Made by a program: the position numbers and the translations under genes. Below are positions 29,289-38,386 of a stretch of 64,000 bases of DNA, piece after piece (positions within the stretch are counted from its first letter, which is position 1; every line of letters begins with the position of its first letter). The DNA comes from Thermosynechococcus sp. (lineage in GTDB: Bacteria; Cyanobacteriota; Cyanobacteriia; Thermosynechococcales; Thermosynechococcaceae), in the NCBI RefSeq assembly GCF_025999095.1, contig NZ_AP024678.1, positions 1,643,527 through 1,707,526 on the forward strand, in the 5' to 3' direction. The notes beneath the pieces are model-generated. The model did no database searches. It saw only the letters and a list, made by a program, of their open reading frames with translations, and was not told the DNA's origin.

Positions 29289-30620
29289 CTAGATCGGGCG
29301 ATCGCCCCCCTCCAAGGAGCTGGGTTGCTCCACCAGCGTTACCCGTCGGGGTTGTGCCAGTTGCCGTAGCACGGGTTGCAGATGCCCCAGTGTGTCGTTG
29401 AGGCGATCGAGAAGCAGTTGCAGATTCCCTGTATCGGCGAGGGCTTGCAGGGCTTGGTTGAGGGTTTCTAACAGTTGTAACCGCTGCTGCAGGGTGCGAT
29501 CGCTGGCGGCCAGGAGTCCAGCAATGTATTCGCTCTGTTGCCGCAGTTCTTGAGCAATGGCGGTCTGTTCCTGACTGACCTGCGCCAGGAGTTCCCCTTG
29601 GCTGTGCTGAAGCTGGGTCACAAGGCGCTCAAACTGCTCAATGGACTGTTGCTGCCGCGCCTCGAGCGTGGCCACAAATTGCTGCCGATCCCTGATCACA
29701 CTAAGGGCCAGTTGATTTAAGTTGTCCAAGAGTTTTTGCAGCTTTTCTTCTGTGGGCAACGCCGTGCAAATGGTTTCCTGAATCACTTGTTGGAGAGTGG
29801 CGCCATCCACCCCTGCGTTCGTAACGGGGAGGCGGGGCAGCAGTTGATCGTTAATGTAGGTGTCAATTTGCAGCAGCAATTTATTCTCCCAGCGTTCAAC
29901 CATCACCATTGGGATCATCGCCAGCACACTGAGGACTAAGGCTACGAGGGTAGTATCAAAGGCCACCGCTAGCCCCGTCGTCACCCCACCAATTCCCTCC
30001 TTGATCTGGTTCACGTCCTGAGCTGTCTCCAAAAAGCTGGAAAAGCCACTGACCGCTTGACTAATCCCCACCACCGTGCCAATAAAGCCCAACAGGGGAA
30101 TTGCCCACAGTAGAACCCGGGGAATCGTATAGGAGGCATCGGTAGCTGCTGCGGCACTGCTACTGTCTTCTGCGGCGGCTTCAACAGCAATCTCTCGCTG
30201 GCCACTACTGAGAAATGCCCCTAAAACACGAGCACAGCGATTGGGAAGAAGCGTCCGCCGTTGGGCAAGAGTTTGCTGCAATTGCAAAATATCCCGCATC
30301 GCAGTGAAGGGATAGTTGGCGGGGATCCAGATTTGACGCAGGCTGGGGGTCTGTTGAAACAGAGCGATCGCCTTCAAAATTGTAAACACCAAAACCGTCC
30401 ACGCAAAAAAGACAGCCACGGGTTGCGTCCAGCCGCGATTGAGGAGCAGTTGGCCAAGGTAGGTGCCCTGAAGGGGCAAAAAGAAAATGTAGAGGAGGAC
30501 CGTGGCAACGGCAGCGATCGCCAGCGCTAACCACAGCGGAACCGTGAGATCACGGCGGGGTACTGGTACTGGGGTCAGGGAAGGGACAGTTGTTGTCGAA
30601 ATGGGAGAAGCAGCTGTCAT
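29289..30620 (-). CDS. MotA/TolQ/ExbB-type proton channel family protein
   Basis: A 443-residue inner-membrane protein: Ala/Pro-rich N-terminus, membrane helices at about residues 25-45, 60-80, 165-190 and 210-235, with the MotA/ExbB core (PRVLLWAIPLLGFIGTVVGIS; GIGGVTTGLAVAFDTTLVAL). A long C-terminal coiled coil rich in Gln and Leu (about 290-420) follows. The frame stays open to 31130, overlapping the next gene, but the ATG at 30620 begins the recognisable protein. The ExbD/TolR partner is not in the window. Such channels energise outer-membrane transport or envelope work. Confidence 0.86.
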   Translation of the reverse strand: MTAASPISTTTVPSLTPVPVPRRDLTVPLWLALAIAAVATVLLYIFFLPLQGTYLGQLLLNRGWTQPVAVFFAWTVLVFTILKAIALFQQTPSLRQIWIPANYPFTAMRDILQLQQTLAQRRTLLPNRCARVLGAFLSSGQREIAVEAAAEDSSSAAAATDASYTIPRVLLWAIPLLGFIGTVVGISQAVSGFSSFLETAQDVNQIKEGIGGVTTGLAVAFDTTLVALVLSVLAMIPMVMVERWENKLLLQIDTYINDQLLPRLPVTNAGVDGATLQQVIQETICTALPTEEKLQKLLDNLNQLALSVIRDRQQFVATLEARQQQSIEQFERLVTQLQHSQGELLAQVSQEQTAIAQELRQQSEYIAGLLAASDRTLQQRLQLLETLNQALQALADTGNLQLLLDRLNDTLGHLQPVLRQLAQPRRVTLVEQPSSLEGGDRPI

Positions 30621-30667
30621 GACAATATTCAGGGCGCAAACATTTTTCAATCTATCGTGAAGGAGCC

Positions 30668-31609
30668 TCAGATTTTTGGAACAGCTGCGGCTCCCTGCTG
30701 CCACCGCCAAAAACCTGCCAAGAGACTGCCAATTAGGGAATGAACCACCCCCGAAATCGCGCAGGGTACTGCGGTGAGGGGATTTGCAAAGGCTTGCCGC
30801 GCCAACGCCACCCCGAGCCCAGAGTTTTGCATGCCCACCTCGATGGCGATTGTCCGACAGGTGCGCTCTGAATAGCCCACAGCTCGAGCAAGATAGTAGC
30901 CACCAAGAAAGCCCAAACTGTGGAGGGACACAATGGCTGCCAACAGTTGCAAACCATGACTGAGAATCGCCTTGGCACTTGCGGCAAACACACCACCACA
31001 GATGACACAAATACCCAAAACTGAAATCAAGGGAGAAATAGGGAGCATTTTTTTCACCAAGGTGGGGGCTTTGGTATTCAAAGCTAAGCCAACAAGAATG
31101 GGCAGCAATACCACTTGAACTGTGCCCCAAAATAGTTGCAGGGCGTTTACTTCAACGTATTGACCCGCCAGGAGCTTGGTTAGTAGGGGTGTTAATATAA
31201 TCGCTGCCAGCGTTGAGCAAAGGGTCATGACCACTGACAGCGCCACATGGGCGCGGGCAATAAACGTCACCACATTGGAGGCCGTTCCACCAGGGCAGCA
31301 AGCGACTAAAATTAGTCCTACAGCAAAGGGCGTGGGCAATTGATATAACTGTGCAACCAGCCATCCCGCCGTCGGCATAATCACGTACTGGCCAACAAAT
31401 CCGAGGGCAACCGTGCGAGGCATTAACCCCACGGCCTGGAACTCCTGCCAACTTAGGGTGATCCCCATCCCTAGCATGACAATCATCAGGATCCAGACAA
31501 TGAGATCGCTGTTGACCCACAAAAATAGGGGTGGATATACCAGCGCCACAATTGCCGTGAGCATTACCCAAAGCGGGAATAGGTTGGTCAACCATTCGAG
31601 GCGAGACAT
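30668..31609 (-). CDS. Bile acid:sodium symporter (BASS) family transporter
   Basis: A 313-residue transporter with about nine to ten membrane helices. BASS-type motifs include ILVACCPGGTASNVVTFIA (sodium-site region) and EVGMQNSGLGVALA. Relatives in cyanobacteria and plastids carry organic anions such as pyruvate, others bicarbonate; the substrate here is not assignable. The ATG at 31609 (MSRLEWLTNLFPL) is preferred to the in-frame start at 31666. Confidence 0.92.
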   Translation of the reverse strand: MSRLEWLTNLFPLWVMLTAIVALVYPPLFLWVNSDLIVWILMIVMLGMGITLSWQEFQAVGLMPRTVALGFVGQYVIMPTAGWLVAQLYQLPTPFAVGLILVACCPGGTASNVVTFIARAHVALSVVMTLCSTLAAIILTPLLTKLLAGQYVEVNALQLFWGTVQVVLLPILVGLALNTKAPTLVKKMLPISPLISVLGICVICGGVFAASAKAILSHGLQLLAAIVSLHSLGFLGGYYLARAVGYSERTCRTIAIEVGMQNSGLGVALARQAFANPLTAVPCAISGVVHSLIGSLLAGFWRWQQGAAAVPKI

Positions 31610-32058
31610 TAGGAAAAACCTATAAAACCTATTAGAGTGTCTAAAGATCCTAATAAGGAACGTCAAGGAAACGTTAAGTAGAATACATTTTTCGGGAAGA
31701 CATGAGCTTTACAATAGCAGATAAAGCAAAGATACTCGAAAATATAGAGATTGGGGGAATGATTGGAAAAATGGGAGTAGCCACAGCTTTTTCCTTTTCA
31801 TGATACTATCCGACTACAGAACAAGTGAACGTGTGTGAAAACGGTTGCATTGTCTTTTGTTTGTTCAATTCTGATAACAAGGTCAATAAAACAGTTTTCT
31901 TTGTACAGCAAGCCTAAAGATTTAGCATTGGGTACTCTAGTATATTACTTCTAACCCTAACGATATCAAAAAATTTATAGACTTTTAGCGCAGCAGTTGT
32001 CTAGTACTGATTCAGCGATCTATTAGCGATCTATTAGGTTGTCAAAGGAACAATTGCT
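31610..32058. other. Intergenic region upstream of the second chemosensory operon
   Basis: About 450 bases, rich in A and T, between divergent genes. It must hold promoters for the BASS gene and the chemosensory operon, but I see no site strong enough to name. No open frame with start and ribosome site is convincing. Near the right end AGCGATCTATT occurs twice in tandem (32014-32035). Confidence 0.6.
32014..32035. repeat. 11-bp perfect tandem duplication (AGCGATCTATT x2)
   Basis: Two perfect head-to-tail copies, 24 bases before the ATG of the first chemosensory gene and thus probably in the leader of that operon. It could reflect replication slippage; no function is evident. Confidence 0.85.
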
Positions 32059-33204
32059 ATGACAGCAAGCACACCTACGTCAAGTTCAGTAGCACAAGTG
32101 GGCGACAAAGCATTGGCATTTCCAGCGCGGGTAATTCAGAAGGTGATTGGCGATCGCCTCTCCGGTCACTTAATATTTACCGATCCGCGGGACCCCTCCA
32201 TCGGCTGGAACCTGTATGTGGGCAATGGTCAACTGCATTACGCCAATAGCACTGTTGGCCATCAGGAACGCTTCAACTACCTGTGTCAACGCTATTGCCC
32301 TCAACTCAGCACCACACTTGCAACCGATGAAACGGAGTATCAGTATCTCTGTCGTCTTTGGCAACAGGGGCAATTGACCCTTCCCCAACTGCGTAAGCTA
32401 CTCTTTCTCTTTAGTCAAGAAGCGCTGGTTCATATCTTTGCCATGCCCCAAGCCGCGTTGCAGATGGAGCGGGTGGCGGGTCTTGATCACTTGGTTCTCT
32501 GTGTGCCGATCAAGGAAACTCTGAGTCAACGGCGGCAAGCCATTACCCAAGCAGTACAGGTGCGCACCTATTTGAACTCGCCGCTGCAACGACTGGTGCT
32601 AACCACAACCGAGGGAGTTCCCGCTGATCTGTGGCCAATGGACTATGGCCGCAATATTGCCGCTGCCTTGCCTCAACTCTTGGAGCAGACACCCGTACTC
32701 TATGAAGTGGCGACTCAGTTGCGCATGGAGGCGATCGCCACTGCTCAGTTACTGCAACCCGCCTTAGTCAATGGTTTGATTGCCCAGCATCCCTACACTA
32801 TCCCCACCAGTGATACTCGCCCCATCGTGGCTTGTATTGACGATAGCCGCACCATTCAGCGCAATGTCCGCCTCATTTTGGAAACCTGTGGTTACCGGGT
32901 GCTAGGCTTGATGCAACCAACCCATGCCCTAAGTGCCCTCAATGATACCAAGCCTGACTTAGTCTTGATGGATATCTCGATGCCAGACATGGATGGCTAT
33001 GAGCTATGCCGTCAACTGCGGCAAACAGAAGCCCTTAAGGATGTGCCAGTAGTCATGCTCACAGGGCGCGACGGGCTAGTGGATCGGATTCGAGCACGGA
33101 TGGCAGGGGCGACCGAGTATTTAACGAAACCCTTTACGCCACAGGAGTTACTATCGTTAGCGGAGCGATTCACTCAGACTGCGGCAATGGAGAGTCATTC
33201 ATGA
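32059..33204 (+). CDS. PatA-like response regulator: PATAN (DUF4388) domain plus receiver
   Basis: First gene of the second chemosensory operon (PixG/PilG position). The N-terminal 150 residues resemble the PATAN/DUF4388 domain (GDRLSGHLIFTDPRDPSIGW); the C-terminal receiver (about residues 255-375) has the DDS acidic pair, acceptor Asp in LVLMDISMPDMDG, Thr in VMLTGRDG and Lys in LTKPF. In cyanobacteria such proteins regulate pilus motors and phototaxis, interacting through PATAN. The ATG of the next gene overlaps its stop. Confidence 0.92.
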   Translation: MTASTPTSSSVAQVGDKALAFPARVIQKVIGDRLSGHLIFTDPRDPSIGWNLYVGNGQLHYANSTVGHQERFNYLCQRYCPQLSTTLATDETEYQYLCRLWQQGQLTLPQLRKLLFLFSQEALVHIFAMPQAALQMERVAGLDHLVLCVPIKETLSQRRQAITQAVQVRTYLNSPLQRLVLTTTEGVPADLWPMDYGRNIAAALPQLLEQTPVLYEVATQLRMEAIATAQLLQPALVNGLIAQHPYTIPTSDTRPIVACIDDSRTIQRNVRLILETCGYRVLGLMQPTHALSALNDTKPDLVLMDISMPDMDGYELCRQLRQTEALKDVPVVMLTGRDGLVDRIRARMAGATEYLTKPFTPQELLSLAERFTQTAAMESHS

Positions 33205-33578
33205 AGCAGGTGCTAGTCGTTGAGGATTCCCGCACAGAGCAAACCATGATTGTCTCAATTTTAGAGAAATTGGGACACCAGGCCCATGTGGCGGAAACAG
33301 CGGAAAAAGCCATGGAATGGTTGGCTACGCATCAGCCACCGGATTTGATTGTGCTCGATATTGTGATGCCAGGAGCCAATGGCTTTGAACTCTGCCGCGA
33401 AGTACGGGCAAATTCCCTCCTCAAGACGGTGCCGATTATCTTCTGCTCCTCTAAGGATCAGGACTTTGATCGTTTTTGGGCGTTGCGTCAGGGGGGAAAT
33501 GCCTACATCACGAAACCCTTTGAACCGCAAGATTTAATTGAAACCATTAACGAGTACTTACCTCCCTTGCCTCAATGA
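33201..33578 (+). CDS. CheY-like single-domain response regulator (PilH/PixH type)
   Basis: A 125-residue receiver with no output domain. Acidic pocket VVEDSRTEQ, phospho-acceptor Asp in LIVLDIVMPGANG, Ser in IIFCSSKDQD and Lys in YITKPFEPQ. It overlaps both neighbours by ATGA. In this operon type the second regulator is usually a phosphate sink or antagonist of the PatA-like one. Confidence 0.94.
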   Translation: MKQVLVVEDSRTEQTMIVSILEKLGHQAHVAETAEKAMEWLATHQPPDLIVLDIVMPGANGFELCREVRANSLLKTVPIIFCSSKDQDFDRFWALRQGGNAYITKPFEPQDLIETINEYLPPLPQ

Positions 33579-34072
33579 TGTCTGTGAGTGCCCCAGTCCT
33601 TCAGGAATACTTTCATGTGGAACTGCCCCAAGGGGTGAATGTAGCGATTCCCCTTGGCCAAACGGCGCAGGTTTTAAGCGTTGAGCCACGGGATATTTGT
33701 CTGGTGCCGGGGGTTTCGGCCGCTCTTTTGGGCATTAGTAACCACCGGGGGCGGTTATTGTGGATGCTTGACCTATTGAAGTTGCTGGGGGTGCAGTATG
33801 CTTGGGGGCGATCGCCCCACCAACGTTGGACGGCAGTGGTCATGCAAGATACTGATGGCTCGTCACCGCGTCAACTGGCGTGTTTGGTGAGTCAACTGCG
33901 GGGCATTATTCATGTGTCGCCAGAGCAGCAGCAGCCGGTGCCCCAGCGACTTCAAGGGCAGCTGCAGCAGTATTTGCAGGGTTTTGTGCGGTTGGATCGC
34001 CTGCCAATCTTACTATTGAATGTTGAAGCCGTTTTTCAAGCTGTTGCCCATTCAGCTGCGCCAGACCTATGA
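33575..34072 (+). CDS. CheW-like scaffold protein (PilI/PixI type)
   Basis: A 165-residue CheW-domain protein that would couple receptor to kinase. The domain runs over almost the whole length: [23 protein letters not shown], then [20 protein letters not shown] and [18 protein letters not shown] overlaps on both sides show tight translational coupling within the operon. Confidence 0.9.
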   Translation: MMSVSAPVLQEYFHVELPQGVNVAIPLGQTAQVLSVEPRDICLVPGVSAALLGISNHRGRLLWMLDLLKLLGVQYAWGRSPHQRWTAVVMQDTDGSSPRQLACLVSQLRGIIHVSPEQQQPVPQRLQGQLQQYLQGFVRLDRLPILLLNVEAVFQAVAHSAAPDL

Positions 34073-35628
34073 CCTCCCTTGCTAATTCCACCCCGCCGAC
34101 CTCATCCCTGAGCGATCGCTACTTCAATGCCATCCTCACTCAGGATATCCCGACCCTGCGCGCCCTCCTTGAGGAAGAACCCACTGATCATTTGGTACAG
34201 TTGACCCTAGCCACTGCCCTTGAACAGGCGGGTGATGTTGCTGCCGCCAAAGACCTTTATCGGGCGATCGCCGAAGCAGATCAGGGAATTTTTGGTCAAA
34301 GTGCCCGCCATGCCTTGGCACTACTGCAGACAAGCCCTGCGCCTCCCCCGCTCCCCCCACTGCCCAGTGCCCCTGTTGCCGCTACCCCCATTCCCCTAGG
34401 ACGGGGTCAAATCAAACAGTTGCGGCAGGGGCTGCACACCTTAGAAACATGGCTAGTGCAACTCCAGCAACAGGAGTGGCATAGCCCCTTGCCTGAGTTT
34501 AACGATCCTCAACTCGCCGCCATTGGCCAAGGCATTGCCGTCTTGGTCGCTCAGCTCCAGCAGCAGCAGGATGAGATTCAAGCCCTCGAAGCCCAACGTC
34601 AAGGGGAACTACAGCGGCAGCGCCAAGAACGGATGAAAATGCAGGAGGCAGTGATTAACCTATTGCTGGATATTGAAGGAGCCCAGCGGGGAGATCTCAC
34701 CGTACGCGCCAAGGTGGATGCAGGGGAAATGGGTTCCATTGCCGATGCTTTCAATGCCACAGTGCGTAGTTTGCGTCAAATTGTCGTCCAAGTCCAAGCT
34801 GCCGCCAACCAAGTCCAAACCGCTGCCCAAATCACCCAGGGGGCGATCGCCGGATTGGTTGCCGGGGCAACCCAGCAAGCCGCCGACATTGATCGCAGTG
34901 TGGAAGCGGTCGAAACAATGGCCGCCTCAGTGCAAGCAGTAGCCAAGTCTGCCCAAGAAGCAGCAGCGATCGCCGCAGAGGGGTTGACGGCAGCACAATT
35001 GGGGGATACAACTATGGACACCACCGTGGAGAGTATGGAGAATATCCGCCTCAGCGTGGCCGAGACCGCCAAGAAAATGAAACGCCTCGCTGAATCCTCC
35101 CAAGAAATCTCCAAAATCATCAACATCATCTCCAACATCTCTGAGAAAACCAACCTTTTGGCCTTTAATGCTTCGATTGAAGCTGCCCGCGCTGGGGAGC
35201 ACGGCCAAGGCTTCCGGGTGGTGGCCGATGAGGTGCGCCGCCTGGCCGAGCGAGTCACAGATTCAGCACGGGATATTGAGCAGCTAGTGACGGGGATTCA
35301 GCAGGAGACGGCTGAGGTGCTTCAGGAAATGGAAGTCAGTACGGCACAAGTGGTCAAGGGCACCCAGTTGGTGAGTCAAACCAAAGCAACATTACAGGGA
35401 CTCGCTCGCCTCAACCAACAAATTGATTCACGACTGCAAATGATTTCTGAGCGCACCGCCTTGCAAACATCCACTGCGGCAGACGTGATGGAGACGATGC
35501 AGGGAGTTGCCCAGATGGCACAAACAACAACGTCAGCCGCTGCTGCTGTGGTCGATGCCATGGACAGTCTAGTCGCCGTTGCCGCAGAACTGCAGGCCTC
35601 GGTATCGCGGTTCCGTGTGGATCCTTAG
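34069..35628 (+). CDS. Soluble methyl-accepting chemotaxis-like receptor (PilJ/PixJ type)
   Basis: A 519-residue receptor with no membrane segment. The N-terminal region looks like a tetratricopeptide-type helical unit ([23 protein letters not shown], about residues 40-90), then a Pro-rich spacer, a helical segment with HAMP character (about 200-240), and the signalling domain with hairpin tip [19 protein letters not shown] (about 362-380). No GAF or chromophore-binding domain is present, unlike PixJ photoreceptors. It likely senses a cytoplasmic cue or a partner protein. Confidence 0.9.
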   Translation: MTSLANSTPPTSSLSDRYFNAILTQDIPTLRALLEEEPTDHLVQLTLATALEQAGDVAAAKDLYRAIAEADQGIFGQSARHALALLQTSPAPPPLPPLPSAPVAATPIPLGRGQIKQLRQGLHTLETWLVQLQQQEWHSPLPEFNDPQLAAIGQGIAVLVAQLQQQQDEIQALEAQRQGELQRQRQERMKMQEAVINLLLDIEGAQRGDLTVRAKVDAGEMGSIADAFNATVRSLRQIVVQVQAAANQVQTAAQITQGAIAGLVAGATQQAADIDRSVEAVETMAASVQAVAKSAQEAAAIAAEGLTAAQLGDTTMDTTVESMENIRLSVAETAKKMKRLAESSQEISKIINIISNISEKTNLLAFNASIEAARAGEHGQGFRVVADEVRRLAERVTDSARDIEQLVTGIQQETAEVLQEMEVSTAQVVKGTQLVSQTKATLQGLARLNQQIDSRLQMISERTALQTSTAADVMETMQGVAQMAQTTTSAAAAVVDAMDSLVAVAAELQASVSRFRVDP

Positions 35629-35641
35629 AGATGGATAACCT

Positions 35642-38251
35642 ATGACCCTCGATGCCGCCGACCTGGATGCAATTACCCAAGAAGCACGCCATTGCTTCCT
35701 CTACGAGGATGCCCCGGAGTATCTACTGCTCCTCGAACAATGGGCAGAGCAAGTGGCCACCGATCCCGAGCGGCACTGTACGGCTGAGGATTACAACAGG
35801 CTGATGCGGGCAGCGCATTCCCTCAAAGGGGGGGCTGGGATTGCCCAACTCAGTGAGCTACAGGCCTTGAGCCATCGCCTAGAGGATGTTCTGGAAGCCC
35901 TCAAAGAGGGCCGCCTGGGCGATCGCCCCCGTGCCCATCATCTTCTGGTTCAAGGCATTGAGCAGGCCCAAGAACTCTTGGCCGCCGCCAAACAGAATCA
36001 TTCCTTAACACCAACGCCCCACTATCAAGCCCTTCTTGCAGCCCTCACGGAACTCCTCGGCGCCGTCTCAGCCACACCCTCGCCCTCCACTGCCGCTCCC
36101 CCCGATCTACGTACCGCCTTGACACAAACCCTTGAGGAGTCCCTGCAGATCCTAGAGGCGAGTGCCACGGATGCAGAGCGGGAGACGGCCTTGGCTCACC
36201 TGATTGCCACGGCCCACACCCTAGGGAAACAGTACGCCCTGCCTTGGTTGCAGCAACTGGCCGCCGAATTACCGAAGTTGGCAGCGGATTTGCCCCTTGG
36301 GGAATTAGTGCCCGCCATTGTCGCTGAGTGTCGTCAATTGCAGCAGGCAGAACTGGTCAAGTTACTGCCGCCTGAAGCGACCCCTACCCCGCCTGCGGCC
36401 ACAACTCCCCCCCAAGACAGCTATCTGCGCATTCCCGTTAGTCGGCTGGATCGCCTCGGTAACACTGTCAGCGAATTGCTCATTGGCCAAGAACGCCTCA
36501 CCCTCTATCAACAGCAGTTCTTGCGGGCCAATCGCGAACTTAAGCACCGCCTTGAGCAATTTCGCCCCATTCGCGATCAGGTACAGACTTTTTACGATCG
36601 CTTGGCCACCCCCCTGGGCGGTCGCGGTCGGCCAACGAATGGCCACAATGACTTTAACGGCCACAATGACTTTGATGCCCTGCAATTTGACCGCTACACA
36701 GAACTGCACACCGCCCTCCAGGATTTTCAAGAATTGCTGGTGCGGATTCAGGAGACAGGCGCCGATATTGATCTGCTCAACCGCGATCTCCAAGAAGCCC
36801 TTGATCTCAACCGCCAGCACTTAAATAGTCTCTACGCTGAACTGACGAATTCCCGCTTGCTGCCCTTTCGCCAACTGGCAGCAAAGTTTGTGACCGCTGT
36901 GCAAGCCTTAGGCGATCGCCACCATAAACCGGTTCAACTGGTGATCGAGGGGGGCGATACCCTTGTAGATCAAGTGATTTTGCAGCAACTCAAGGCCCCC
37001 CTGACCCATCTGGTGCGCAACGCCTTTGACCACGGTCTTGAGCCGCCCGAACAGCGGCAACAACTGGGCAAGTCCCCGCGGGGAACCATTTGGCTACGGG
37101 CGCAACTGCGGGGGAATGCCGTGGAAATTCAGGTGGCCGATGATGGTCGGGGAATTGATCTGCAACGGGTGAGTCAAAAAGCGGTGGAACTGCAGCTTTG
37201 CTCTGCCGAAAAAGTTCCTCACCTGAGCCGCGAGCAGATTTTGGAATTTCTCTTTGTACCGGGGTTTTCAACCGCCAAGCAGGTGAGTGATCTCTCTGGT
37301 CGGGGGGTAGGACTGGATGTGGTGCGTGAGCAAGTGCGGCGATTGCGGGGGCGTCTGCAGATTACCACTGAACCCCAGCAGGGAACGACCTTCAGCCTCA
37401 CCCTCCCCTTGACCCTGAGTCTGCTGCCCATGGTACTGTGTCAAGTCGGGGAGCTAACCTTGGCCATCCCAGATTTGAGTATCCGCGAAGTCATTGCCCT
37501 CAAGGAATACACAGATATTCGCCACCCCAGCCCCACCATTGATTGGCAAGGACAATCCATTCCCCTGTGCCCACTGCATCAATTGCTGCCCTATCAGCGT
37601 CCCCTGAGTGCGCCAACGCAGCCCCTTGGTGTGGGTGTGGTTGTGGATGTGGCTGGTCAGGCGGTGGCCTTGGCGGTGAACTATCTCATTGCCGAGCGGG
37701 AGTTAGTGGTCAAGCCCTTTGATCAAACGGTACCCGTGCCCCCCTACGTCATGGGTTGCACGGTTCTGGGAAGCGGGGAAGTGGTGCCGGTTCTGGCTCC
37801 CGATAATTTTACGGTGCTGCTGAGGCCAAGGGCGGTACCGGCCTCGCCGATCATGGCAAGGCCCCAGCAGCGCACCATTCCCCAAGTGCTCATTGTCGAT
37901 GACTCCATTACCGTGCGACGGCTCCTGGATCGTGTGCTGCGGCAGGCGGGCTACGATGTGGTGCAATGCCGCGATGGCAAGGAAGCCTTGGATTTCCTCC
38001 TTGGTCAAGGGGATCAAGTCTCCCTTGTGATCACAGATGTCGAGATGCCCCGCCTCGATGGCTATGGCTTGCTAGAGGCAATTCGTCTTTCGGCGCGTTT
38101 ACGCCATTTACCCGTTGCAATATTAACCTCCCGGGGGGGGGGATACCCACCGCCAAAAAGCCTTTCAACTGGGTGCCAATGGCTACATTACCAAGCCCTT
38201 TCAACCCCAAGGGTTGCTGCAAACGGTAACCCAACTGCTCGCTGGTCGTGA
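35642..38251 (+). CDS. CheA-type hybrid histidine kinase, receiver domain frameshifted at a G10 run
   Basis: Kinase of the second chemosensory operon. Hpt His59 (RAAHSLKGGAG), HATPase N box HLVRNAFDHG, G boxes VADDGRGID and SGRGVGLDVV, CheW-like domain, then a receiver with acceptor Asp in LVITDVEMPRLDG. After ILTSRGG the reading frame leaves the family pattern at a run of ten G (38133-38142) and ends in unrelated residues at 38251. With nine G the frame would continue as DTHRQKAFQLGANGYITKPF, restoring the conserved receiver Lys, and stop at 38279 (878 residues). The kinase core is intact either way. It could be a sequencing error, a real mutation, or a slippage site. Confidence 0.9.
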   Translation: MTLDAADLDAITQEARHCFLYEDAPEYLLLLEQWAEQVATDPERHCTAEDYNRLMRAAHSLKGGAGIAQLSELQALSHRLEDVLEALKEGRLGDRPRAHHLLVQGIEQAQELLAAAKQNHSLTPTPHYQALLAALTELLGAVSATPSPSTAAPPDLRTALTQTLEESLQILEASATDAERETALAHLIATAHTLGKQYALPWLQQLAAELPKLAADLPLGELVPAIVAECRQLQQAELVKLLPPEATPTPPAATTPPQDSYLRIPVSRLDRLGNTVSELLIGQERLTLYQQQFLRANRELKHRLEQFRPIRDQVQTFYDRLATPLGGRGRPTNGHNDFNGHNDFDALQFDRYTELHTALQDFQELLVRIQETGADIDLLNRDLQEALDLNRQHLNSLYAELTNSRLLPFRQLAAKFVTAVQALGDRHHKPVQLVIEGGDTLVDQVILQQLKAPLTHLVRNAFDHGLEPPEQRQQLGKSPRGTIWLRAQLRGNAVEIQVADDGRGIDLQRVSQKAVELQLCSAEKVPHLSREQILEFLFVPGFSTAKQVSDLSGRGVGLDVVREQVRRLRGRLQITTEPQQGTTFSLTLPLTLSLLPMVLCQVGELTLAIPDLSIREVIALKEYTDIRHPSPTIDWQGQSIPLCPLHQLLPYQRPLSAPTQPLGVGVVVDVAGQAVALAVNYLIAERELVVKPFDQTVPVPPYVMGCTVLGSGEVVPVLAPDNFTVLLRPRAVPASPIMARPQQRTIPQVLIVDDSITVRRLLDRVLRQAGYDVVQCRDGKEALDFLLGQGDQVSLVITDVEMPRLDGYGLLEAIRLSARLRHLPVAILTSRGGGYPPPKSLSTGCQWLHYQALSTPRVAANGNPTARWS
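38133..38142 (+). other. Run of ten G causing a frameshift
   Basis: Ten consecutive G within the receiver-coding part of the second CheA gene. Nine would keep the receiver in frame. The 46-codon continuation (38142-38279) lies in the shifted frame and encodes the missing half of the receiver including ITKPF. Confidence 0.9.
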
Positions 38252-38386
38252 TGCTGCTGTGGCGACTTTCAGCCACTAAAGCTATCAGAGTGCATTGCCG
38301 CGAAAATTTTTATGAAACATGGCGATCGCCAGATTGCGTGGACATCCTTGCTAGGATCGGGGTGACTTGCGCTGGAGAGAGCAACC

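Noticed and set aside
30621-31130. 170-residue N-terminal extension of the MotA/ExbB-like frame
   Set aside because: It runs through the BASS transporter gene on the same strand in another frame and resembles nothing; the channel protein begins naturally at 30620.
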